The notes beneath the pieces were generated by a model, which was not told where the DNA came from, did not search any database, and saw only the letters and a program-made list of their open reading frames with translations. This document shows positions 1 through 6,117 of a DNA stretch of 7,878 nt, one piece after another (position 1 is the first letter of the stretch; each line of letters starts with the position of its first letter). Origin of the DNA: Hyphomicrobiales bacterium (GTDB lineage Bacteria > Pseudomonadota > Alphaproteobacteria > Rhizobiales > Beijerinckiaceae); NCBI GenBank assembly GCA_027489835.1, contig JAIXZF010000012.1, forward strand, positions 1 through 7,878. Reading direction: 5' to 3'. The position numbers and the translations under genes were made by a program.

Positions 1-75
1 ATGCCGCGCGAGGTCGCCGACGCCCTGAAGAAGCAGGGGCATTGGCAGGCCGCACCCGCCAAGCCGCAATCCTGA
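1..75 (+). CDS. ccmE: CcmE heme chaperone, C-terminal end (partial)
   Basis: Only the last 24 codons are present, ending in TGA at 73-75. CcmE is the periplasmic, membrane-anchored chaperone that binds heme covalently and hands it to the CcmF/CcmH ligation machinery. The visible peptide begins MPREVADALKKQGHW and ends in a short Ala/Pro/Lys-rich tail. It matches the conserved end of the CcmE beta-barrel domain, where a 'Y-x-P-x-E-V' stretch follows the heme-binding histidine. That histidine and the membrane anchor lie upstream of the window. The ATG at position 1 is therefore almost certainly an internal methionine, not the start. The gene ends 9 nt before ccmF, and this adjacency strongly supports the call despite the short fragment. 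Confidence 0.85.
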   Translation: MPREVADALKKQGHWQAAPAKPQS

Positions 76-84
76 GGCCGAACG

Positions 85-2076
85 ATGCTCGCCGAAACCG
101 CGCATTTCGCGCTCGCCATCGCCCTCGGGCTCTCGCTCGTCCAGATGGTCATTCCCGTCTGGGGCGTGCGGCGAAACGACGTCGCGCTGGCCAGGGTGGG
201 TGAGCCGGCCGCCATCGCCGTCTTCATTCTGCTCGCCTTCGCCTTCGGCGTGCTGATGCACGCCTACGCGGTGTCCGACTTCTCGATCCGGAACGTGGCC
301 GAGAACTCTCATTCGGCCAAGCCGTTCATCTACAAGCTGACCGGAACCTGGGGCAACCATGAGGGCTCGATGCTGCTCTGGGTGCTCATCCTCGCGCTGT
401 TCGGTGCGCTTGTGGCCTTCTCGCGCAAGTCGCTCCCTGACCGGCTGCGCGCTGGCACGCTGGCCGCGCAGGCCTCGGTCACTGTCGCCTTCCTGCTGTT
501 TATCCTGTTTACGTCGAACCCGTTCGATCGTCTCAATCCGGCGCCGCCCGAGGGCAACGACCTCAACCCGATCCTGCAGGACCTCGGCCTCGCGATCCAT
601 CCGCCGTTGCTTTACATCGGCTATGTCGGCTTCTCGATCACCTACGCCTTCGCCGTCGCGGCGCTGATCGACGGGCGCATCGACGCAGTCTGGGCGCGCG
701 CCGTGCGGCCCTGGACTCTGTGCGCCTGGCTGTTCCTGACCCTCGGCATATCGATGGGCTCCTATTGGGCCTATTACGAGCTGGGCTGGGGCGGCTGGTG
801 GTTCTGGGACCCGGTCGAGAACGCCTCGCTCATGCCGTGGCTCGCCGGTACGGCCCTCATCCATTCCACCATCGTGATGGAAAAGCGCGACGCGCTGAAG
901 GTCTGGACCATCCTTCTCGCGATCCTCACCTTCTCACTCTCGCTGCTCGGCACGTTCCTCGTGCGCTCGGGCGTGCTGACATCGGTGCATACCTTCGCGA
1001 CCGACCCGTCCCGCGGGCTGTTCATCCTCGTCATCCTGATGGTGTTCATCGGCGGCAGCCTGGCGCTGTTCGCTTGGCGCGCGCCTCTGCTCAGGCAAGG
1101 CGGCCTGTTCGCGCCGGTCAGCCGGGAAGGCGCGCTGGTGGTGAACAACCTTTTCCTCGCGGCGGCGTGCGGCGCGGTCTTCATCGGCACGCTTTACCCG
1201 TTGGCGCTGGAGGGCCTGACCGGCGCGAAGATTTCCGTCGGTCCCCCCTTCTTCAACGCCACCTTCCTGCCCCTTCTGGTGCCCCTCCTCCTGCTGCTGC
1301 CCTTCGGCCAGTCGATGGCCTGGAAGCGCGGCGATCTCCTGGGAACTGCGCAGCGTCTTGCCGCGGCTGTCGGCGTTGGCCTCGTCGCTGCGGTGACCAT
1401 CCTCGCCCTGACGCGGGGCGGTCCCGTCGCGGCCCCGCTCGGGATCGGGCTCGGCGTCTTCCTTGTCGCGAGCGCCTTTTGGGACCTCGGCGAACGCATC
1501 GTCGGCCGCGCCTCGGGGCTTGGGGCCATCTGGTCGCGCGCCGCCGGCCTGCCGCGCTCGGCCTATGGCACGGCGCTGGCCCATGCCGGCGTCGGCGTCA
1601 CGGTGATCGGCATCGCCGCCACGGCCTGGGCCACCGAGGACATCGCGATCATGAAGCCCGGCGACCGGCTGGAGCGCGGCGGCAGCGCCATCGTAATGCA
1701 GCAGGTCTTCCCGCGCACGGGCCCTAACTACCGGGAACTCGTGGGCCGCTTCACCGTCGAGATCGACGGACGGCCGCGCGGCACGATTGACTCGATGAAG
1801 CGCACCTTCATCACCCGCAACAACATGCAGACGACCGAGGCCGGCATCCGCACCTTCGGGTTCAGCCAGCTCTATGTCAGCCTTGGCGAAATCCAGCCGG
1901 ACGGCTCGGTCGGCGTGCGCATGTACACCAAGCCCCTGATGCTGCTGATTTGGCTGGGCTCCGTCATCATGGCGCTCGGCGGCGCCCTCTCTATCACCGA
2001 CCGGCGCTTCCGCGTGGCGGCGCCGGCCAGGGCGCGCCAGCCTGCGCCGGGGCCCACGCCGCAGCCTGCGGAATGA
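85..2076 (+). CDS. ccmF: Cytochrome c heme lyase subunit CcmF (CycK)
   Basis: CcmF is the polytopic inner-membrane core of the cytochrome c heme ligation complex. It receives heme from CcmE and, with CcmH (and CcmI), attaches it to apocytochrome c at the periplasmic face. The product is 663 aa, a normal family length. The tryptophan-rich WWD heme-handling motif GWGGWWFWDPVENA lies at residues 234-247. Four histidines fall in the contexts of the essential E. coli ones: H172 (AIHPPLLY), H260 (ALIHS), H302 (SVHTFATDP) and H500 (LAHAGVGV). By family knowledge two flank the WWD domain and two ligate heme b. Many hydrophobic helices span the protein. A soluble periplasmic segment covers about 516-615, then a last helix (about 617-636) and a Pro/Ala-rich cytoplasmic tail. 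The ATG is preceded by GAGG at 74-77 with 7-nt spacing, overlapping the ccmE stop. The stop overlaps the ccmH start. No defects are seen. Confidence 0.97.
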   Translation: MLAETAHFALAIALGLSLVQMVIPVWGVRRNDVALARVGEPAAIAVFILLAFAFGVLMHAYAVSDFSIRNVAENSHSAKPFIYKLTGTWGNHEGSMLLWVLILALFGALVAFSRKSLPDRLRAGTLAAQASVTVAFLLFILFTSNPFDRLNPAPPEGNDLNPILQDLGLAIHPPLLYIGYVGFSITYAFAVAALIDGRIDAVWARAVRPWTLCAWLFLTLGISMGSYWAYYELGWGGWWFWDPVENASLMPWLAGTALIHSTIVMEKRDALKVWTILLAILTFSLSLLGTFLVRSGVLTSVHTFATDPSRGLFILVILMVFIGGSLALFAWRAPLLRQGGLFAPVSREGALVVNNLFLAAACGAVFIGTLYPLALEGLTGAKISVGPPFFNATFLPLLVPLLLLLPFGQSMAWKRGDLLGTAQRLAAAVGVGLVAAVTILALTRGGPVAAPLGIGLGVFLVASAFWDLGERIVGRASGLGAIWSRAAGLPRSAYGTALAHAGVGVTVIGIAATAWATEDIAIMKPGDRLERGGSAIVMQQVFPRTGPNYRELVGRFTVEIDGRPRGTIDSMKRTFITRNNMQTTEAGIRTFGFSQLYVSLGEIQPDGSVGVRMYTKPLMLLIWLGSVIMALGGALSITDRRFRVAAPARARQPAPGPTPQPAE

Positions 2077-2540
2077 GCCGCATGCCACATCTCCTCGCCA
2101 TCCTCCTGCTCGCGCTCCTGCCCATGACGTCCGCACGCGCGGTCACCCCGCAGGAGCGGCTGCCCGACGCGGCCATGGAGCAACGCGCCCGGCAGATCTC
2201 GGCCGGCCTGCGCTGCCTCGTCTGCCAGAACCAGTCGATCGACGACAGCGAGGCGCCGTTGGCGCGCGACCTGCGCGTGCTCGTCCGCGACCGGCTGAAG
2301 GCCGGCGATAGCAATGGTCAGGTCATCGACTTCGTCGTGGCGCGCTACGGCGAGTACGTGCTGCTCAAGCCGCCCTTCGGGCTTCACACCGCACTTCTAT
2401 GGATCGGCCCTGCCTTGATCTTCATGGCCGGCGCTTTCGGCTTGTGGAGGCTGCGCCGCCGGCAGGCTTCGGCCGGGCTGGGCCGGGGACTGGACGACGC
2501 CGAGCAGGCCGAGCTCGAGCGCATCCTCGAAAAGCGCTGA
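2073..2540 (+). CDS. ccmH: Cytochrome c maturation thiol-disulfide protein CcmH (CycL)
   Basis: CcmH is a membrane-anchored periplasmic thioredoxin-like reductase. It keeps the CXXCH cysteines of apocytochrome c reduced and works with CcmF in heme ligation. The 155-aa product has a signal peptide (residues 1-23, hydrophobic core LLAILLLALL, likely cleaved after ARA). The family signature RCLVCQNQSIDDS follows with the active-site pair C48/C51, then a conserved helical segment with A-x-D-L-R-x-x-V-R. One transmembrane helix lies at about 105-125 and a charged cytoplasmic tail follows. It is the short single-domain form, so the E. coli-style C-terminal TPR part (CcmI/CycH) should be a separate gene, usually upstream of ccmE in this group. 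I chose ATG 2073 because it forms an ATGA overlap with the ccmF stop and gives a clean signal peptide. ATG 2082 (MPHLL) is a possible alternative. Reading upstream from 1950 would add 41 residues lying wholly inside ccmF and lacking signal-peptide character. Confidence 0.95.
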   Translation: MSRMPHLLAILLLALLPMTSARAVTPQERLPDAAMEQRARQISAGLRCLVCQNQSIDDSEAPLARDLRVLVRDRLKAGDSNGQVIDFVVARYGEYVLLKPPFGLHTALLWIGPALIFMAGAFGLWRLRRRQASAGLGRGLDDAEQAELERILEKR

Positions 2541-2659
2541 GCGGCGCATCGAAACCTTACCAACTCTTCATCTGACCATCAGCGCCCCGTAAGCCGGGCC
2601 GCGTCATGGTGCGTCTCGAACCTGGCGACAGGCGCCACCGAGCCGCAGAGAGACGCAAG
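2541..2659 (+). promoter_or_regulatory. Spacer ahead of degP; probable promoter region, no defined box
   Basis: This 119-nt gap is the first real break after the tightly overlapping ccm genes, so a promoter for the protease gene is plausible here. The stretch 2551-2580 is only 43% GC (13 of 30), clearly lower than its surroundings, as promoters in GC-rich genomes often are. GAAAC at 2551 and TCTGA at 2571 loosely resemble the -35 and -10 boxes of envelope-stress sigma factors, but the spacing is about two bases short and the match is imperfect. I see no sigma-70-like TTGAC/TATAAT pair and no convincing terminator hairpin for ccmH. Treat this as a location, not a mapped promoter. Confidence 0.25.
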
Positions 2660-3853
2660 ATGACCGACTACGCTCCCCGTTCCGTTCTTCGCCGCGCAGC
2701 GCTCCTGGCCGGCGCCGCGGCGCTCTCCGTGGGCCTCGCCGCAGGCTTCGGGCCCCAGCTCGCCACTGGTTCCGGCGCCGCCATTGCCCAGTCCGTGCGC
2801 CAGTTCGCCGGTCCGGTCTCCTTCGCCGACGTGGTCGACCAGGTGAAGCCCGCCGTGGTGTCTGTTCGGGTCAAGGCCCGCGCCGAGGTCAGCGGCCAGG
2901 GCCTCGACGAGAGCGCCGAAGGCCTGCCGCCCGGCCATCCGCTCGAGCGGTTCTTCCGGCAGTTCGGCGAGAACGGTCAGGGCGAGGGGCGTCAGGGCCG
3001 GGGCCGGGAGCGCGCGCAGCGCCCTGTCCAGATGTCCCAGGGCTCGGGCTTCTTCGTCTCCGCCGATGGCTATGTCGTGACCAACAACCACGTCGTGCAG
3101 AACGCGGTGGAGGTGCAGCTGGTCACCGACGAGGGCAAGGCGCTCAACGCGAAGGTGGTCGGCACCGACCCCCGCACCGACCTCGCGCTCCTGAAGGTCA
3201 CCGATGGCGGGACGTTCCCCTTCGTGCGGCTCGCGCCCGGCAATCCCCGCATCGGCGATTGGGTCCTGGCTGTCGGCAACCCGTTCGGCCTCGGCGGTAC
3301 GGTGACGGCCGGCATCCTGTCGGCGCGCAACCGCGACATCGGATCGGGGCCCTATGACGATTACCTGCAGATCGACGCCGCCGTGAACCGCGGCAACTCG
3401 GGCGGGCCGACCTTCAATGCGGCCGGCGAGGTCATCGGCGTCAACACCGCCATCGTTTCGCCCTCGGGCGGAAGCGTCGGCATCGCCTTCGCCATTCCCG
3501 CGGCCACAGTCGAGAAGGTCGTCGCCGACTTGAAGGAGAAGGGCAGCGTCTCGCGCGGCTTCATCGGCGTGCAGATCCAGCCCGTGACGCCGGAAATCGC
3601 CGATGCGGTCGGCCTTGGCGGTGCGTCCGGCGCGCTGATCGCCGATGCCAGCGCCGACGGCCCCGCCGCACGTGCCGGGCTGCGCCGCGGCGATGCCGTG
3701 ACCGCCATCGACGGCGTGCCTGTGAAGGACCCGCGCGAGCTGTCGCGCCGCATCGCTTCGGTCAAGCCGGGCGACAAGGTCAAGGTCACGGTCTGGCGCG
3801 ATGGCCGTGAGCGCACCGTCACCATCGAGGTCGGCCGCCAGCCGGCGGCCTGA
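2660..3853 (+). CDS. degP: Periplasmic DegP/HtrA-type serine endoprotease with one PDZ domain
   Basis: This is a trypsin-fold protease of the DegP/HtrA (Do) family, which degrades or chaperones misfolded envelope proteins. A signal peptide lies at about 1-43 (Arg-rich start, Ala/Leu/Gly core, likely cut AIA-Q). The protease domain follows with catalytic triad H144 (VTNNHVV), D174 (RTDLALLKV) and S247 (NRGNSGGP). A Gly/Arg/Gln-rich regulatory loop spans about 103-124. One PDZ domain starts near SRGFIGVQI (residue 298) and ends at about 392. The protein is 397 aa, whereas DegP/DegQ types usually carry a second PDZ domain and are about 450-500 aa. The second PDZ is absent and the 142-nt downstream gap is too small to hide it. 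I chose ATG 2660 because an AGAGAG purine stretch precedes it and the signal peptide follows at once; ATG 2606 would add 18 polar residues ahead of the signal. One PDZ is also the DegS layout, but DegS keeps its anchor. The family is certain, the DegP subtype less so. Confidence 0.93.
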   Translation: MTDYAPRSVLRRAALLAGAAALSVGLAAGFGPQLATGSGAAIAQSVRQFAGPVSFADVVDQVKPAVVSVRVKARAEVSGQGLDESAEGLPPGHPLERFFRQFGENGQGEGRQGRGRERAQRPVQMSQGSGFFVSADGYVVTNNHVVQNAVEVQLVTDEGKALNAKVVGTDPRTDLALLKVTDGGTFPFVRLAPGNPRIGDWVLAVGNPFGLGGTVTAGILSARNRDIGSGPYDDYLQIDAAVNRGNSGGPTFNAAGEVIGVNTAIVSPSGGSVGIAFAIPAATVEKVVADLKEKGSVSRGFIGVQIQPVTPEIADAVGLGGASGALIADASADGPAARAGLRRGDAVTAIDGVPVKDPRELSRRIASVKPGDKVKVTVWRDGRERTVTIEVGRQPAA

Positions 3854-3854
3854 T

Positions 3855-3942
3855 CGGCGGGGCGCGGGGGCACGAGACCAACCGGAGGGCGAGCGCATCC
3901 GTCGCCCCGCGCCAGCCCTGCGGTCGCCCCCGCGCCCCGTCG
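3855..3942 (+). terminator. Long GC-rich stem-loop between protease and regulator genes (possible terminator)
   Basis: The 14-nt arm CGGGGCGCGGGGGC (3858-3871) is perfectly complementary to 3926-3939. Counting one G-U pair (3857/3940) and two more pairs, the stem reaches 17 bp (3855-3871 with 3926-3942). Nested inside, 3881-3890 pairs with 3915-3924 at 9 of 10 positions. The 5' arm could instead pair with a second copy of its complement, CCCCGCGCC at 3905-3913 (9 bp with 3861-3869). The stem starts 2 nt after the protease stop, which suits a terminator. The tract that follows (TCTTCGTT) is only weakly T-rich, so efficient Rho-independent termination is doubtful. It may be an mRNA-stabilising 3' structure, or a folded leader of the response regulator gene. 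The pairing is read directly; the function is inferred. Confidence 0.5.
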
Positions 3943-3995
3943 TCTTCGTTGCGGCCGGACTCTCGGGTCCCGGCCCGGCCATGATATTGGAAGCC

Positions 3996-4682
3996 ATGCG
4001 TCTGCTCATCATCGAAGACGATTCGGACTCGGCCGCCTATCTGGTGAAGGCGTTCCGCGAGGAGGGCCACGTCGCCGACCATGCGGCCGACGGGCTGAAC
4101 GGCTATGCCATGGCCGAGGGCGGCGGCTACGATGTCCTGGTCGTCGACCGCATGCTCCCCCGCATGGATGGATTGTCGCTGATCCGGTCTCTCCGCGAGC
4201 AGAACGACACGACGCCGGTCCTCATCCTGTCCGCGCTCGGGCAGGTCGACGACCGCGTCAAGGGCCTGCGGGCTGGCGGGGACGATTACCTTCCCAAGCC
4301 CTACGCCTTCTCCGAGCTTCTCGCGCGCGTCGAGGTGCTTTCCCGCCGCCGCGCCGCCGCGGCGAGCGCCGAGCCGACGCTCTACCGCGTGGCGGACCTG
4401 GAGCTCGACAGGCTGGCGCGGCGCGTCACCCGCGGTGCCGAGGAGATCGCGCTGCAGCCGCGCGAGTTCCGGCTGCTCGAGTACCTCATGCGCAATGCCG
4501 GCCAGGTGGTCACGCGCACCATGCTGCTCGAGAACGTCTGGGATTATCACTTCGATCCCCAGACCAACGTGATCGACGTGCACATCTCCCGCCTGCGCTC
4601 GAAGATCGACAAGGGCCAGGCCATGCCGCTGCTGCAGACCGTGCGCGGCGCGGGCTATGCCCTGCGCGCCGAGCAGCGGTGA
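3996..4682 (+). CDS. OmpR/PhoB-family two-component response regulator
   Basis: A 228-aa DNA-binding response regulator. The receiver domain spans about 1-118, with the acidic pocket E7-D8-D9, phosphoacceptor D51 (VVDRMLP), switch residue S79 (LILSALG) and K101 (YLPKPYAF). After an Ala-rich linker, a winged-helix effector domain covers about 129-226, including QPREFRLLEYLM, the recognition-helix region NVIDVHISRLRSKI and the terminal VRGAGYAL. It should be phosphorylated by the kinase encoded 4 nt downstream and bind direct repeats at target promoters, which I cannot identify. I chose ATG 3996 because MRLLIIEDD is the usual family N-terminus. GGAAG at 3989-3993 could serve as a close Shine-Dalgarno. 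An in-frame ATG at 3981 would add five residues. Subfamily and signal are unknown. Its position after a periplasmic protease hints at envelope stress, which is inference only. Confidence 0.95.
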   Translation: MRLLIIEDDSDSAAYLVKAFREEGHVADHAADGLNGYAMAEGGGYDVLVVDRMLPRMDGLSLIRSLREQNDTTPVLILSALGQVDDRVKGLRAGGDDYLPKPYAFSELLARVEVLSRRRAAAASAEPTLYRVADLELDRLARRVTRGAEEIALQPREFRLLEYLMRNAGQVVTRTMLLENVWDYHFDPQTNVIDVHISRLRSKIDKGQAMPLLQTVRGAGYALRAEQR

Positions 4683-4686
4683 GCGC

Positions 4687-6117
4687 GTGGCCCTCGCATC
4701 CGCGCCCGCTCCGGCCTCCACCCGCTCGCGGCTCTTCCGCTCCACCGCCTTCCGGCTGACCCTGCTCTACATGGGCGTCTTCGCCGTCTTCGCGACGGCG
4801 GCGCTTGGTTATGTCGCCTGGAACGCGCGCCGGCTGATCGAGGCTCAGATCCGCCAGACCATCGACGCCGAGATCACCGGCCTGGCCGAGCAGTTCCGGC
4901 AGGGCGGCATCAGGCGGCTGGTGCTGTCGATCGAGCAGCGCGCCCGCGGCCCCGGAGCCTCGCTCTATCTCCTGATGACGCCGTTCGGCGAGCGGTTGGC
5001 CGGCAATGTCGAGCAGGTCCCGCCGGGCCTCCTCGATCAGGGAGGCGAGAACGAGATCCCGTTTGCCCGGAGCGGCGAGGACTATCAGGGCGCACGCCCG
5101 ACGATCGCGATCGTCCGCGTCTACATGCTGCCGGCCGGTTTTCGCCTGCTCGTGGGGCGGGACGCCAGCGAGCGTGACCGGATGCGCGAGGTCGTGCGGC
5201 GGGCGGGCGGCATCGCGCTGGCGGTCGTGCTGACGCTCGGCATCCTTGGCGGCTTCGTCATCGCGCGCCGCATTCTCAAGCGTGTCGACGCCATGAGCGC
5301 GACCACGCTCAGCATCATGGAGAGCGACCTCAAGAGCCGGCTGCCCGTGGCGGGCAATGGCGACGAGCTCGACCGGCTGGCCATCAACCTCAACACGATG
5401 CTCGACCGCATCGCCGTGCTGATGGGCGGCCTGCGCCAGGTCTCCGACAACATCGCCCATGATCTGAAGACGCCCCTGACCCGGCTGCGCAACCGCGCTG
5501 ACGAGGCGCTCCGGCCCAACGCCGGCCCCGAAGACATGCGGCGCGCCCTCGAGGGCGTGACCGACGACGCGGACAACCTGATCCGCGTCTTCAACGCCCT
5601 GTTGATGATCGCAAGGCTCGAGGCCGGGCAGGCCCGCGAGACGATGGCCCCCTTCGACGCCAGCGCGCTGGCGAGCGGCGTCGCCGAGCTCTACGAGGCA
5701 CTGGCCGAGGAAGCAGGAGCGGAACTGTCCTGCGAGATCGAGGCCGGCGTCAGCCTGCTGGGCAGCCGCGAACTCATCGGGCAGGCCCTGTCCAACATGC
5801 TCGACAACGCGCTGAAATACGGCCAGCCTGCCGATGGGTCTCCGGCCAGGGTGACGTTGTCGTTACACAGGAGCCTGGACGAGGTCATCTTCGCTGTGGC
5901 GGATCGCGGGATCGGCATTCCTCAGGAGCAGCGCGCCAAGGCCGTGGAACGCTTTGGCCGGCTCGATGCCAGTCGTTCAAAGCCCGGCTTCGGACTGGGG
6001 CTCAGTCTTTGCAACGCGGTCGCGCGCATCCATGGCGGCCGGCTGGAGCTGCAGGACAATGCCCCGGGCCTGAAGGTGTTCCTCGCGGTCCCCGGCGGAG
6101 CCGACCGTGCGGGTTGA
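4687..6117 (+). CDS. Membrane sensor histidine kinase (HAMP-HisKA-HATPase)
   Basis: Partner kinase of the preceding regulator, 476 aa from the chosen start. An Ala/Pro-rich cytoplasmic leader precedes TM1 (about 24-45). A periplasmic sensor region of about 128 residues resembles no domain I recognise. TM2 covers about 174-194 and a HAMP linker runs to about 247. The H-box has H258 (IAHDLKTPLTRLRNR). The ATPase domain has the N-box with N370/N374 (SNMLDNALKYG), the G1 box with D406 (ADRGIGIP) and the G2 box GFGLGL at 434-439. All catalytic elements are present. The start is uncertain. GTG 4687 lies 4 nt after the regulator stop and gives a normal leader, but its ribosome site is poor. ATG 4657 would overlap the regulator gene by 26 nt. 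The stop lies inside the first codons of glnE. The stimulus is unknown; the gene order suggests an envelope-related signal. Confidence 0.94.
   Translation: MALASAPAPASTRSRLFRSTAFRLTLLYMGVFAVFATAALGYVAWNARRLIEAQIRQTIDAEITGLAEQFRQGGIRRLVLSIEQRARGPGASLYLLMTPFGERLAGNVEQVPPGLLDQGGENEIPFARSGEDYQGARPTIAIVRVYMLPAGFRLLVGRDASERDRMREVVRRAGGIALAVVLTLGILGGFVIARRILKRVDAMSATTLSIMESDLKSRLPVAGNGDELDRLAINLNTMLDRIAVLMGGLRQVSDNIAHDLKTPLTRLRNRADEALRPNAGPEDMRRALEGVTDDADNLIRVFNALLMIARLEAGQARETMAPFDASALASGVAELYEALAEEAGAELSCEIEAGVSLLGSRELIGQALSNMLDNALKYGQPADGSPARVTLSLHRSLDEVIFAVADRGIGIPQEQRAKAVERFGRLDASRSKPGFGLGLSLCNAVARIHGGRLELQDNAPGLKVFLAVPGGADRAG
6097..6100 (+). promoter_or_regulatory. Shine-Dalgarno GGAG that fixes the glnE GTG start
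   Basis: GGAG lies within the last codons of the kinase gene, 6 nt before GTG 6107. This spacing is nearly ideal, and it is one of the clearest ribosome sites in the window. It supports the GTG as the glnE start, although the start overlaps the kinase stop codon (6115-6117), and suggests translational coupling. Confidence 0.7.

Noticed and set aside
934..2136. 400-codon open frame on the minus strand opposite ccmF and ccmH.
   Set aside because: Its product is rich in Arg/Ala/Asp/Glu with no recognisable domain and lies opposite a clearly conserved gene. Stop-free antisense frames are expected at this GC content.
2557..2570. TTAC-N6-TTCA, similar to a CtrA box (TTAA-N7-TTAA).
   Set aside because: Both half-sites carry mismatches and the spacing is one base short.
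3949..3988. TTGCGG and GATATT as a promoter for the regulator gene.
   Set aside because: The spacing between them is 28 nt, too wide for a -35/-10 pair.
3801..3995. N-terminal extension of the response regulator into the end of the protease gene and the stem-loop.
   Set aside because: The added residues are Pro/Arg-rich and unlike any receiver domain. The family N-terminus MRLLIIEDD starts at 3996.
3840..3995. Idea that the protease gene is frameshifted and its second PDZ lies downstream.
   Set aside because: Only 142 nt separate the stop from the regulator start, much less than the roughly 270 nt a PDZ domain needs, and this stretch is taken up by the inverted repeat.
2579..4012. 477-codon open frame on the minus strand opposite the protease gene.
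   Set aside because: It mirrors the codon structure of the protease gene, has no motif, and also runs through the intergenic inverted repeat. It is an antisense shadow.
5101..5114. Perfect 14-nt palindrome ACGATCGCGATCGT.
   Set aside because: It lies inside the conserved reading frame of the kinase, encodes ordinary residues (TIAIV), and is not repeated in the window. It is probably chance.
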